Source: Prunus persica
Lineage: Eukaryota > Streptophyta > Magnoliopsida > Rosales > Rosaceae
Length of the DNA: 64,000 bases
Reading direction: 5' to 3'
NCBI RefSeq assembly: GCF_000346465.2
Contig: NC_034009.1
Coordinates: 34,228,326 to 34,292,325 of the forward strand
Shown here: piece after piece, positions 49,196 to 61,529 of the stretch
How the letters are laid out: each line of letters opens with the position of its first letter
Position numbering within the stretch: the stretch's first letter is position 1
Program-made: the position numbers and the translations under genes
The notes under the pieces: model-generated
What the model saw: only the letters and a program-made list of their open reading frames with translations
Told to the model about the DNA's origin: nothing
The model's database searches: none

Positions 49196-49574
49196 TATAA
49201 CTTTGACATGCTCTACACTTTCCATTCTTTGAACGTGTGTGCTTGTCAAGTGAAGGTAAAAAATCTATTCTATTTTTTTATTACACCTTCATATATGTAT
49301 GATCTCTTCTCGATAGTCTTTCTAATAATTGTTGTTGTTGTGCATCATATATCATGGGAAATGCTATCAACTTTCTCTTTAACCTTTTCTTTTGGACATC
49401 CTCCTTTTTCTCATGACATTCTCTTTGAATAGTTGCTGATGTTGTACATCATATATTGATGTACAAAAGCATCCCAATTATTCCTTCTTCTTTTTGTGAA
49501 AAAAAAAATATTTTGGTTGCTGTTATTTTTTATTTGTTTATGTACATCATTAGTTTACATTCATTTAAAGTAGA

Positions 49575-49864
49575 CTAGCCTCTCTGCACGCGCTTCTGCG
49601 CCTGCGAGAGGTTTTTTTTTTTTTTTTTTAAATTTAAATTTATTTTAGAATTAAAAAAGATAATGGATAGTTGGTTCCATAAAAATAAGATCCATTATCT
49701 GAATTTTCTTTTAATTTTAATTTTTTTAATATGAAAAATTATGAATTTACCATATTATCCTCATTTAATTAATCATTTTAATTCTAATGTTTGCATTAAC
49801 CAAGGGCATTTTCTGGTATTTTGAATGTTTCACCATTCTCTACCTTTTGCTTTATATATATAGA
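49575..49864 (-). mobile_element. Helitron-like copy f
   Basis: On the minus strand it begins A|TCTATATATATAAAGC and ends with a GAGAGG hairpin region and CTAG before T. It is 290 bp. The 3' hairpin matches copy e closely, so e and f are one subfamily at two distant sites. Confidence 0.78.
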
Positions 49865-50388
49865 TTATCATATATATTACTTTTTTTTTTTGGGTCTGAA
49901 TATATATATAATACATTGAATCCTTAGTTTTATCCTTCAAAGAAGGAAAATAAATAAATTTAAAGCCATTAATTTCTCACTAAGCTTTTGGCCATGCCTA
50001 TCCCTTTCAGGGACAGCAGCCTCGTGAGTGCAAATTCTTTGCATCCCAATCGGATAAGATGATGAAGATGAATAAAGGTCAGAGGAGGCCCATATCAACA
50101 TTCTCCTACAAAACCCATCACCGCATTTCAGACATTTCTTTGGAGACTTTCAGAATACACACACTTCAACCTTTTTTCAACCCAAAAACAGGAAATAGAC
50201 TTTGCTTTTTTATTTTGTTTGATTTTTTTGACGACTTAGGTCACTAATATTGGTAGTCACGAATTCTGGGCGAGTATCAAAAGATTCAACCTTGGAGTTG
50301 GAGGTGGACACCGGAAAGCGATTTTGTTTTTTTTTGAGAAGTCAATCTCTTTTGCTGAGATTGTGGATGGAATTGAAACAATTACTTG

Positions 50389-51276
50389 GTAAGTGTGGTT
50401 TATTTCAATTTCATTTCATAGCCATTTATTTGTTTGTGGCTCTGTAAGGTTTGAGAGCGAGAGACATTTGGCTGCTTGCGTGACGTGTGCTTTGATGGCT
50501 AATTGCGGGCGGTTTTTGCAGCATATAAGTTTATGTGTGTTTTCTATCTTTTCAATACTTTGTAATATTTTCTTGAAAATAATTACAGAGTTGTATATAT
50601 TGAGTTTCAGTTCGGTTGCTTTCTTTTGAAACTGCACGAAATTGAATTTGAAGACAGAGATGTGAATTGTTCAGTTCTTGTTTAATTCCAGGAGCTGCTG
50701 GTGGGTCTCCCTGTTTCAATCCCCTGAACTAAAAATATATATATCTTCTTTGTTTTTTTCGGTTGAAGTTTCTTTTTCGTGGAAGATTATGTTAGTGCAG
50801 TGTTAAGCTCTAAACTTCAATCTGTAAAACTAGTGTTTTTCCTATTTTGTCAGCTTGTTCAGTCAGTTTTTGTGGATATTTGATTCGAATTGGATTGATT
50901 TGCTATATTTTTTGGCTTACTTTCTCTGCTAATCCTATTTCTGTACATATCTTTAGCTTTTATGAAGTTAGATTTCTGTTTATCTTTCACAAGGAGCGTG
51001 AGAATATATATTTTTCTTTTCAGATTCTATTTATGAGCCTGTATAGCTGGATTTTGTGAGTTTGACTTATTTTTTTCCTCATTCCAAGGGTTTCTGTTCC
51101 TAAATTTAGGTTTCTATTTTTCTTTTTCCCCTTAAAATACGTTTTTTCTTGGAAAGCCAACCTTTTCTTCATTATGTTCTGGTTTCATGGATTGGAGTTG
51201 ACCATCCGGATTTCTGGGGTTTTTTTTTTGGTGTGATTATCTGAACATAGAAAATATTCTTGTCTTTTGTTAACAG
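50389..51276 (+). other. Probable 5' UTR intron of the At1g01500-like gene
   Basis: Donor G|GTAAGTG at 50389 and acceptor TTAACAG ending at 51276 frame a T-rich stretch without the gene's reading frame. The start codon lies about 100 bp after the acceptor. Inferred from splice consensus and the position of the coding start. Confidence 0.5.
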
Positions 51277-51380
51277 GTTTCTTATTTCAGTCTGAGTTCA
51301 CCTTGTATAGTTCATACTACAATGACATCGCCATTTTAGTCAATATTGAGGGATTTAAGTAAGGATCACCCTCCTTAACA

Positions 51381-53357
51381 ATGGATGATTTGAATGGAAG
51401 AGCGAACAATGGGGAAATTGCCAATCCTGACCTCCAGATTATTAGATACTCTCCTTACCAGCCCTGCAGTAAATTAGCTTCATCCTGGTTTGATCTGAGA
51501 GTATTCTATGTGAGGGTTAGCAACTTTAAGGTCGATGATTCGACCCCAAAGCATCTTACTCTCAACCACATTCCTCTATTCCCAGATACCCTTTTGGAAA
51601 TCAATGGTGCTAAAAGTAGCATTTTTTCTGAAGGTGTCTCTTCACATCTTAGAAGGGATCGGGTCGATAAGAAATCTGAAGAAGCCACATTTGTGAATAC
51701 AGACAGCATAAGGCTGACGGGAAGTGCGAAATTTGAAGTGTTTGACAAAGAAGATCTCATCCTGTCTGGGGTGTTAGATATGTCTAATAGCAATGGTTTC
51801 ACTGGTGAATCAAAAAGCAATGCCAAGCGATGGAGCATGAATTGTGAATCAGAGATTACCGCTGGCACTGGATTTTTGAAGGGGAAACAACTTGGTGGCG
51901 CTGAATTACCTGCACCAACCATTGAGGTTTACATCACAGGCTGCTTCTCTGGGACACCAATCATCTTAACCAAGACCCTGCAGCTTAATTTCCGGAAGAA
52001 ACATAATAGAATGAGCACGCTGGATGCAATCCCCGAGTACGAGACAACTGAATGCCAGAAAGATGTCTCTCCTGGGCTTGATATGGAGGTACATACTGAA
52101 ATTTGTGTGATAATATGATCTCAGTTTTTTGCCCTAGTTGCGTTCATATGGTGTCTTAGGGCAGTGTTGGCATATGCATGTTGTAAGGGGCTAGGTTCTG
52201 ATTCTCCAAAATAATTTCCTGTGTTCATCTAGTGCTTCAGTCTAGGCTCAGTATTTGTTTGTTATCATGGAGAAATTCGTCTGAAGTTTTGTTCCCCAGT
52301 CCTTATAGTCATATGGGTAAATGAGGTTATTGAACAATCTCTTCGTGTGAGAGGCAGGACTCCGTGATCTGAAACTATATAGCGGTATGGGGAAATTGTT
52401 GCTCTTTGTTACCTTTTTGTTGCGGGTCTTAAGACTGCCTGTGCTTCCTGCTCAGAAACATGTTTCTTGTTACTGAAATCCGTTATACAAGCACTTGAAA
52501 ACAGAATCTTATCTTAATGGTTTGTCATGGCACATGGGTCTCATGGGCAGGGCACAGTTTTCAAGTGATGGGGTTATACTCAATTGCCCATTTTGTTTTC
52601 TGTTGCATTGTTTTTCACATCCTTGTTTTTCTGGAGTCAGACATGGATTGGCCCCATCCAAAGACACGTGCCGATGGCCTGTCGATGTGGGGACCACATT
52701 TTGCTGGGTAGTTGTAGACAGTGCGCTGAGGTTGGAATGTCCTTTTATTATCTTGGATTGTTCATAAGTTGTGTCCTGTGTCCATTAACAAATCGGACTG
52801 AGCTTGTTAACTTTGATCCATAGTTTGTACCCCAACTCTCCCTCTTCTCCCTTTAGATCGGATAGGTAATGAGGGCAAGAAGTTAGTAGTTGAGAGCTTT
52901 AATTACCCTGGTTAGGATGGCATCCATGAAATTTTTTCAGCTGGTTTCCCTCTTTCTTAAAGAGGGTAAGGAAGGGGTAAATAATTAGACCTTATGTCTT
53001 CCTTTGTTGGATATCATTCTTTGTAATCCTTATCTGATGCTTTTAACTGTTTCTATCTCTTTTATTTTGATTATATATTCTTTGCATGGGGTGTTGGATT
53101 TCCTAATCTTTCTTGAATTACAGATAGCAGAATACGGAAACTACAAGCCAGAGAATGAGGAAGAGTACAGCAACCTGTACTGGAGGAGGACAGAATATAT
53201 GGATGGGGAAGATGGCGAGCTCTCATGGTTCAATGCTGGTGTGAGAGTTGGTGTCGGTATCGGACTCGGCGTTTGTCTTGGAATTGGTATCGGGGTCGGT
53301 TTGCTGGTCCGTACTTACCAAACGACCACTCGAACTTTCAAGAGGCGACTGGTGTGA
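51381..53357 (+). CDS. At1g01500/At1g75180-like protein, tail-anchored, function unknown
   Basis: Exons 51381-52088 and 53124-53357 join to 313 residues. The start at 51381 (MDDLNGRANNGE) is the first ATG after the probable leader intron. The main part (1-265) is a beta-rich soluble domain with conserved phrases SSWFDLRVFYVRVSNF and IEVYITGCFSGTPIILTKTLQL. The C-terminus is one glycine-zipper membrane segment (VGVGIGLGVCLGIGIGVGLL, about 282-301) followed by a short basic tail (TTTRTFKRRLV). The layout suggests a tail-anchored protein. The plant family is sometimes called erythronate-4-phosphate dehydrogenase-like in databases, a label I do not support, because no NAD-binding motif is visible. 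Confidence 0.9.
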
Positions 53358-54226
53358 GTCCTTTAATCTGAGCTTACTAGAATTCCAAAGGCAGCTAACT
53401 TCGTCTATGTCTGACATGCATCTTGAACCACAGATTTTGACTTACCACTGTTTGTGTAGCTGACAGTTATTTGTTTTTGTATTTTCTCTGTAATTTTCTC
53501 CATAAACTCTTGATGAGAGGTTTGTTTAGAAGGGAAGGGTACCGTACGATAGATATCTAGTTCCTGTGTAATGGAAAGGGATAACAGTCTTTTATTTGGC
53601 GGCCATAGTATATACCTTGTCCAAAGATTGTATTTCGTTGTAAATAACATCTCTTTCTCCAAAGCTAGTAAAGGCAAAGCTATATTGTTTCAATGTTACT
53701 TCCGCTTATACTTTCAAGAGATTACATACACATGAATATCCCGAAGACTTGCTTTAATGTCAAGGAAACTTCATTGGGCAGGATAGAGATGGCGTAATGG
53801 TGGGGGTTCATTACGAAATATTGATTAAGTTGGGAACTGCTGAGACATAAAAGTGTATTTCAAGATCTGATTTAATTTCTCAGTTGGAAGTCAAATGATC
53901 CTGTCACTTTGGCATAGGACTTGAAACGGATATATCAGATAAGGAACAGTATCCATAGAATATAATAAAATAAAATCAGATCGCTACTTCGTTTTTTAAA
54001 TGGTAATGTAGTAACTAAATATGTCTAGTTGTAATGTAGTCTCTCGCCACGGCACTCAGATACCTCTCCTGCAAGAGAAAAGGTCCCCAAGGAACTAATA
54101 CAATTCCTGCCGGATTGTTGCTTGCAGGCTCTAAGCTCATGTTAGCTTACCAGCTCACCCAGTTAGTCCATCTCACTTATTCTCATATACTTATGAGCTC
54201 CTGCTATGGAGGTTTCCGGTGATGAT
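53358..54226. other. Convergent 3' regions
   Basis: 3' UTR of the preceding gene and 3' end of the minus-strand Sec14-like gene. No further gene seen. Confidence 0.5.
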
Positions 54227-55813
54227 TCAGCTGGCTACCGGTGCAAGGCACACCGGTTCAGGAGCCACCTCGGCTCCAGAATGCCCGTTACCATAATGTG
54301 GTAGCTTGTCATCGCGACCCCAAAAGGCAGCTGATCTCACATCATCTTGAGTCATTAATTTCGAGAACTCCTCATGGTCATAGTTTAGTATGGCATGCCC
54401 TCCAAACTCAGTAGGGAGATTTTTCTCATCAAAATATTGCTTCATAAGCTCCACGCTGTCTTTATTCTTGGGGTAAACAAACTTGACCTTGTGGAATGTC
54501 TTGTTGTCCAAGAAGTACTTGACAATCTGCACCAACAGAACAGGGCAACACAGCAATTATTATAATAGAAAACTCTAATAACATGAACACAAAAGCAGAA
54601 CAAAAGTAACTGGGAAAATAGGAATCTCAGATTCTCAATTGAATTATCTCTCATGAATTTGAATGATTTCAAAATCATAACAGTAATTCAATTTCATATG
54701 GTTGACGGGAAGAAGCAACTCGTAAAATTTAAAACATGTTAACTTGGAACAGCTGCTAAAAGATCATAAGTTAATGGAGACATCTGCTTCATATCAACAA
54801 CAAACACATAGGCCTAGTAGTTTGTGTCTTAATTTGTTCTGTCTGGAAGCATGTGAAGGGAAGGACCACAGCGTTAGCATGAACCAAGAAGACTATTGAT
54901 CCTTGTGGCAGAGGTGATATTAATGAAGCCGTGAGAAGCAACTAGGAAGAATAAAACTCAAACCTTCCAAAATGCTTCAAAAATCCGCGGGGGGTTGTAG
55001 AGAAATGCTACGGCTAATCTCTCAGGGTAGTGGTTCTGTAAAATATTGATGGTGTCTCGTGCAGATTTGACAGGCACGGTAGTACTTAGCGTCCACCCGG
55101 TGAAGTCTATCAACCACGCCATCTGTTCTTGGCCCTCAGGAAGGTTGAAGACAGCATTCTCTATGAGATAGACTAGATGACGCATTTGATTGTCTATTGA
55201 TACCGTGTTCTGCGACATTTCTAGCAGCATTAAACTTCAGCCTAATGAAGAAAGCTGAAGGAATTAACTATATGAATTGACAACGCTTAATACCTGCATT
55301 CCTGGTCTCAGTATAAGAACAGTCCTCCCGCTACGATCACGAAAACTTGCTCTGTAAACTTTTCCAGTCTCACCCTCATTTGCAACTTCGCGCTGAAAAT
55401 ATAACCCATGTAAATAAGTCAGCAGAAATTTAAAGCATGAAACAGAGACCATTGTAATATGGAAAGCGATTTACCCAGCAGATTTCCTCAGGCTTGTAGG
55501 TTGATCTCCAATTAAGTGTTTCTTCCAACATTTTCTTGGCTTTGTCTACGTTCCAATTCCGTGCCTCCAAATATCTCCTGAAGCACGCATCAGTGCAGAA
55601 CTGTAAACTACGCCCGGATAGCGGTCCAATTGCAGCCTTCAGCTCATTGATCTGCACTTAATTGCAGTATGAAGTCAACTAAGAAAGATTTCTTGGCAAG
55701 GTGAAAAGCATTTTCCCTTCAAGACTTTTAAATTTCAAACTTGTCATTACCTTCACTTCATGCTGCAAGGGATCATTGTCTTGGTGATGGGAACTGCTCC
55801 AGAGGCGAAACAT
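54227..55813 (-). CDS. Sec14-like CRAL-TRIO phospholipid-transfer protein
   Basis: Five exons on the minus strand (55751-55813, 55475-55651, 55294-55392, 54964-55209, 54227-54526) join to 294 residues. The start at 55813 (MFRLWSSSHHQDND) is the first ATG. Residues about 22-85 form the CRAL-TRIO N-terminal helices (CFRRYLEARNWNVDKAKKML). The lipid-binding lobe follows (about 95-255; GRTVLILRPGMQ, WLIDFTGWTL, INILQNHYPERLAVAFLYNP, VKFVY, LPTEFGGH). All hallmarks of the Sec14 fold are intact, including the gate-helix region after PPRIFEAFW. It is shorter than nodulin-type Sec14 proteins and matches stand-alone Arabidopsis members such as At1g75170 and At4g36640. It likely exchanges phosphatidylinositol and another lipid between membranes. 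A non-coding first exon probably lies near 56874-57030 (donor GAG|GTAAGT at 56873), with the leader resuming at 55865. Confidence 0.93.
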
Positions 55814-55865
55814 GCTCACAGATGATTTGAAGCAACAATCGTTTGGAAATTGAGTTCAAATTCAC

Positions 55866-56873
55866 CTAGAACATCAAACATCACACAAGATAAGAAAGTA
55901 CCATGCGTAATTAAGCAACAGAAAAGATTGAGATCGCATCACAAAGAGCGGCCAGATTGAACATTCAAGTTTGTTAAACAAAACACGAAGCATAACTTTG
56001 CTGAAAACCGCAAAATAAAAAGCAGTAATTCTGCATTTAGCAGTGAACCTCACCAGCCAACAAGTAATTTAGCCACAAGACCATAAACTTGACGACGAGG
56101 TAATATATTGTAGGATGTTTGGTTTCATGTCATCAAAACTACGTAGTTTCCACGGTAAGATTTTGACATCTAAATAGGTTTTAGTAAATAATATACTACT
56201 GTAAATCAGAAACTAACCAGAGTGGTTCCAACTTCCAGTATCTCAAGAGTTGCAGAAAAAATTATAAATAAATGAAGAGCAATCACGCAAATTGCGCTAT
56301 ATATCATCAACTAATGAAACGTGATTCAACCAACCCCATCTTCCAAGAAAGAAAAAAACAGACAAGACCCAGAAGTCAACAATGAAATAACCCAATGCTC
56401 CACAAAAAACTGAACCTGAATGAAAAAAATTAATGACCCGAAAGAAAATTAAATGAACAATATTGATTGTTGACCGTTCAGCAGGAGATATTTCCACATA
56501 TGGGCCCCGGAAATAGGTGGTCTCTGTTTATATGCTTGTCTGCCTATAATAATAATCAATCCTTGGTAGTCAAAAGGTGAGCGTTCCATTTTCCAAGCTC
56601 AATTCTTTTGACTTTTACTAAGGCAATCCGGAAGAATCAGAACAAACCCAGAAATCAGAATTGCTATTATGCATTATAAAAGAAAACAGTTATATTTTTT
56701 AAAAAAAATTCATTATTAAGAAAAAGAAAAAAAATCCCATATGCATCAAACAATTTTCAAGAGAAATATGCAACATAAAAAAACAGAATAAAAGACATGA
56801 ACAAATTGTTAGAAGGCATACACATGAACAGAAAAACGAGCTCCAAAGAAAGATTTCAACAGAGAAAACTTAC
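55866..56873 (-). other. Probable 5' UTR intron of the Sec14-like gene
   Basis: The minus strand reads AGAGGTAAG at the donor (56873) and TTCTAG at the acceptor (55866). The stretch contains no coding sequence. Inferred from splice consensus only. Confidence 0.5.
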
Positions 56874-57225
56874 CTCTACCTGCAGCTCCAAGCCTCAAAC
56901 CTTGCCAATTGCCAGGAAGAGAGAGAGAGAAGGGGGTTGTTTTGTTCACGAAAATGTCATGACTTACACATGAGGAGAGCCGGTGACGAAAAATGAACAA
57001 GAAAAAGGGGGAAGACTGAACCTTTCTGGAGTGGCTTGTGTCCTGTTACTGTTATGACAGGTCCAGATATTTTGGCCCTCCAGAATGGGAGAGAGTGGAC
57101 TCACTCTCGTCTATGCTGCTTGCTGCTGCTCTCTTTTTCTTTCCTTTAGTTGGCGGCAATGTTAAAGGCACTGTCCGGTGTCGGTTCAAGCAATGACAGG
57201 CGGCCAAAGCCACCTCCATGTGTTA

Positions 57226-57538
57226 GTGCATCTCCAACTGATGTGTTAAAAGTGCCACATAAATATTTAACGATTAGAAATAATATCTCACATTACATGT
57301 GTTAAAGCTGATGTGAAATAAAGGCTAGACACTGAGATGTTATTTTTGATATTCCAAAAATAAGATGTCAAATAAATATTTTATTTTATTTAATTAAAAA
57401 TAGATCAACACTAAAATATAATAATTTAATAATTTAATTTGACATATTAGTGAAATGTAAAGTAGTATAAAATGTCAAATTTTAAATTTAAATTTGATGT
57501 TTGGTATTTTCGGGGAATTTTCCTTTGAGGGGATGCTC
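57226..57538. mobile_element. Tourist/Harbinger-like MITE, TTA target duplication
   Basis: TTA (57223-57225) precedes GTGCATCTCCAACTGATG. The right end GGGGATGCTC is followed by TTA (57539-57541). The G[AT]GCATC ends are inverted. The interior is AT-rich. It is the same end type as 12026-12422. Confidence 0.7.
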
Positions 57539-57949
57539 TTATGTGGAACAGCTCAAGACAAGACGCGACAGGCAAGTGGCCAAGTTGGTGACGGGTAAGT
57601 ACGTACGCCTGTCAGTTTTTCAACCTCTTTAGTTGCACGTCTGGCCTGTGCGAGGAGGATCAAAGGTCCTTGTTTGCTGCCGTGCAACGTGGCAAAACTT
57701 GAGTGGAGGATTTAACGATCTTCTTGGAACTCTCTGTTGGGGTAAGTTGAAAAAGTGGGAGCATATTTACCAAAAAAATAAGTGGAGCATGAATTTTTAC
57801 GAGAACACCGACCCCCCCTCTCCCCCCCCCCCAAAAAAAAACCAGTTTGTGGTTGTGGAAAAACAAAAAAGATGTGGATTTTTCAAATAAAAATGGATTC
57901 TAGAAGGTTTTTTTTTTTTTTTTTTAGTAACAAAAAGGAGATGACTTTA

Positions 57950-59024
57950 GAGCATCTCCATTGCAAAGGTATAAAGAGAAATGTAAATTTACAACTACAT
58001 GCTCCAATAATGAGGTAAATGAATATAAATATAGTATTTGGCTGAAAAATGTATAAAAAAAATTGACATTTACATATGAGTTAAGGCCATCTCCAGTTAT
58101 AGGGCTAAATATAGTTCATGGCTAAAAATTTAGCCCTCAAAATATTGATTTTTTAAAGAATGGTGCAGAGCTAAATTTTTCCATCTCCAGTCCTGCATTG
58201 CTATATTTTAAGTCCCTTCATATTTTATTATTTTGATAAAAACTATGGTACAACACTCATATTCCACAACTATGTATTGTTTAATTTAATTAAACTACGA
58301 TTTATAAACAATATTTTTTAATTTATATATATATTATAAACAAAATGAATTTAAAACATTTAAACAGGTTTTAAATAAATAATAACTTTTCAATCAATGA
58401 TTCTGACCTCCAATAATCAGAAACCAATTATATATATATATATATATATTTTAAACAAAACTAATTTTAAAAGGTTATTAAAAATAAAAATAAAAACCTA
58501 ATGGCTAACTGACGTCATCGATGATGTCAACGTGCCTTTAATAATAACTGTTAGATATGCAGTTGCATGAGATGTTTTGTGCTCTTACCCACACTTGATA
58601 CTTTCTCCTCTTAAAAACACAGGCATTGGGCCCACAAAAAAATTTGGCATTGGCCAAAATTGGGCTATATTTGGCCTAATTGAAGGGCTAAGTTTTTCAT
58701 TTTGACCCATAGCTGGAGATGGATTTTACATTATTTTAGTACTATATTTGACCTATGGCTCATGGCTGGAGATGGCCTTACATCCCCATTTGCTGAGCCC
58801 CACATGCCAAAAAGGAGGAAAAATAATGCAAAAGTGGTGGTTGCACCAAACATATAAAAGGTGAGATAGCTAACAAAATCCTAAAAATATCATTTTACTT
58901 CAACTTAATATAAAATTATTTCTTTACATGTTATTTTTATATCTCCAATTTATATCTATCTCATTGGAGAAAAAACGATATTTACATTTCTTGAAAGTGT
59001 AAAGGATTGCAATGGAAACGAGTT
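57950..59024. mobile_element. Outer MITE with GAGCATCTCCATTGC ends, split by an inner MITE
   Basis: TTA at 57947-57949 precedes GAGCATCTCCATTGCAAAGG. At the right, read on the other strand, CTCGTTTCCATTGCAATCC is followed outward by TTA (59025-59027). The subterminal GAAATGTAAAT also recurs inverted. A second element (58084-58777) sits inside. Confidence 0.6.
58084..58777. mobile_element. Inner MITE with GGCCATCTCCAG ends
   Basis: The left end is AGGCCATCTCCAGTTATAG and the right end CATGGCTGGAGATGGCC. TTA lies on both sides (58081-58083 and 58778-58780). Without it, the outer element would read through. It contains more GGGCTAAATATAG-type inverted copies near its ends. Confidence 0.65.
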
Positions 59025-59027
59025 TTA

Positions 59028-59577
59028 AGGGTTTTACAATCCGAACGCCTATCCATCACATAGCGGGAGCCCCATTCCCCATTGGTCGTGGGTTAAAGAT
59101 CAAAGGAGGAAAAGTAAAACCTGTGACTCGTCCTTGTTTGTTTGTTTGTTTTTTTTGGGTCAATGACTCGTCTTTATTTGTTTTGTCTGTGTGGGCGTAT
59201 TCGATACGTGGTGGGTTCTCTGCGTCTTGTTGGCACGTGGCAAGTCAATATCTACCAATTTTAAACTAGAAATACTTTAATTTTCTGTGGTTCATTTGTT
59301 TTGTTGTGCTGCATAACTTGTTTGAATTTAGGCATCGTTACAGCAAGTTAGGTATGATTTATATTCTGAGGACGATCAGCAATTTGGTGTTGGCTTTTTG
59401 CACTGATAGCAAGAATACGATTCCCATTCCCAACAAAGAAGCTACCATACTGAAACATAAATCACAAGTAAATAGCACAAGATTTTTCTTCCTGATAGAA
59501 AAATACAACCTGTCTGACTTCGCAAAGCAATCGCAAGATATTCCAGGCGTATCAGGTTCTCTTTTGCCTGCATAACA
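59028..59577. other. Spacer before the Harbinger transposon
   Basis: No gene supported; short open frames on both strands look random. Confidence 0.5.
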
Positions 59578-59746
59578 TAAGGCCAACTCCAGCGCAGCGG
59601 GCTGGCCCGGGCAACAGGCCCCAAGCAGCCCAAGTCGACCTCCAGCGCAGCCAAATCAGCCCGGGCAACAGGCGGGCCCCACGAACCCGGGCAGGCCCAA
59701 GGGCAAAAATGGACTGGGTTTGAGCCTGAGATAAGGTGACGTCAGC

Positions 59747-59867
59747 GCTGACGTCATCATGACGTCAGCGCAGTAAATTCAAATTTTTTTACCGTTGGCG
59801 CGTGTAATACACGCGCCAACGGTAAAAAAATTTGACTGAAGTGTGCTGACGTCATCATGACGTCAGC
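59747..59867. repeat. Nested palindromes at the left end of the Harbinger transposon
   Basis: Two 23-bp perfect palindromes (59747-59769 and 59845-59867) consist of GCTGACGTCAT, one C, and its mirror. Between them lies a hairpin with two perfect 26-bp arms (59780-59805 and 59809-59834) and a 3-base loop. The left arm contains ACCGTTGGCGCGTGT. The TGACGTCA core is a known bZIP (TGA/CRE) site. Confidence 0.9.
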
Positions 59868-60086
59868 GATGGCGTCACCACCAACGGTTACCTGCCACGT
59901 GTCGGCACCGGGTGGCTCCGATTGGATTTTTTTCAGAAATCCTACGATTCTCATTTTTTTGGCCAAAAAAATTTTAAAAAAATCCTAAAAAATCCTAAAA
60001 AATCCGAAAAAATTCTGAAATGTTTTTTAAAAAAATACCAAAAATTTATGTATTTTTTCCCTATAAATACCTAACCATTTTATCTA

Positions 60087-60440
60087 CTTTCAACACCAAA
60101 TCTTCATACAATTTCTTCTCCATACAACATTTTCTACTCTCCACTCACATAATTCATTTTCCACACCAAATCTCCATACAAACTCATCTCCTTCCAAAAT
60201 TTTTTACTCTCTACTCATATTTTTCACTTTCCACACAATTCCATACAAACTCTTCTCCTTCCAATATTTTTTACTCTCTACTCATATTTTCCACTTTCCA
60301 CACCAATTCCATACAAACTCTTCTCCTTCCAATATTTTTTACTCTCTACTCATAATTTTCCACTTTCCACACCAATTCCATACAAACTCTTCTCCTTCCA
60401 ATATTTTTTACTATCCACTCACATTTTTGTACAACTTTCC
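60087..60440 (+). repeat. Tandem repeats in the ORF1 5' leader
   Basis: About five copies of a unit of 68-70 bp. The common core is CCATACAAACTCTTCTCCTT, then ATTTTTTACTCTC and CACTTTCCACACC. They lie just before the ORF1 start. They make a spurious open frame and should not be annotated as a protein. Confidence 0.85.
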
Positions 60441-60459
60441 ATTTGTAGAAAATAAACAA

Positions 60460-61529
60460 ATGTCATCTTCTGTTGAAATCGGAGGCTCGTGGTCAACCCT
60501 AGAAGATATTGCATTGTGCGAGTCGTGGGTGAACGTTAGTCATGACCCTATCACGGGCAATGAGATGAAGTTCCATCATATGTGGAGCAAAATTCATGGA
60601 GAATTTTGTCAAAGATCGGGTTCCATTCGGACCGAAATGGCTTTGTCTAGTAGATGGAAAATTCTAAACAAAGAGTTAGGGAAATGGAGAAATGCCTTGA
60701 CAAAAGCAAAGGACAACATTCAGAGCGGTGCGAATCTTTCCGATGAGGTAAAATATTTTTAATTGCCATTTTAATCAATTTAATGTAACTTTTTTTTATT
60801 GCATATTCTATTTCTTTACATAATCAATTTTTGTTTTTGCATTTTCAATTTGTCTATATTTATTTACATAATCAATTTTATTCTTGCATTTCAAAATAGT
60901 TTATAATTTCTTGCATTGTATATTTTTTTAATGCACTTCCAATTATTTATTTTGAATAGATCATACAAGCACAAATGTGGTTCGGTGCCACGGGGCAAGG
61001 GAAAAAAAGTTTTGTGCATTTCCAATGTTGGGAAATTGTCAAGGATTGTTCCAGATTCAAAATTATTCCTACCGCACCCCCGGTTGTGTTGCATGAGACG
61101 CCGCTCCACGAATCGCCATCAACCGAATCGCCATTGGACTCCCCAATGGAAACGGAGTCACCACTCCCACGTCCGCCGAGACCTATTGGGAGAAAGGCGG
61201 CAAAGGCCAAGAGAGGGGCCACTTCGAACATTGATTGTGTTCAAATATTCGAGCAAATAGCTAAGAACAACTCTCTAAGATTGGAGAGAGACTTGAGGAG
61301 AGATGAAGCGGACAAGGCACGATTGGAAGCCTTTGCAATTGAAAAGCAACATGCAAAAGAAAAAGACGACGATGAGAGAGAGATGAAAATCATGGCCATG
61401 GATACGAGCCATATGTCTCCTGAAACAAAGGCTTATTGGAAGCATAAACGAAGGGATGTGATGAGAAGAAAACTTTTCCATGACGACGGACCTAGCAATA
61501 CGGATTGGCTAAATGATGAAAACCATTAA
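60460..61529 (+). CDS. Harbinger ORF1: Myb/trihelix-like DNA-binding protein
   Basis: Exons 60460-60747 and 60960-61529 join to 285 residues. The start MSSSVEIGGSWS is the only ATG at the head of the frame. The N-terminal 90 residues are a Myb/SANT-like helix-turn-helix with the family tryptophans (GGSWSTLEDIALCESWVNVS, MWSKIHGEF, LSSRWKILNKELGKW). A Pro/Ser-rich linker follows, then a coiled, charged C-terminus (EQIAKNNSLRLERDLRRDEADK). Similar plant proteins are often mislabelled glutathione S-transferase T3-like. In Harbinger elements this partner imports the transposase into the nucleus and helps it bind the ends. Confidence 0.85.

Noticed and set aside
60020..60355. Plus-strand 111-codon frame
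   Set aside because: It is produced by tandem leader repeats, with no similarity to proteins.
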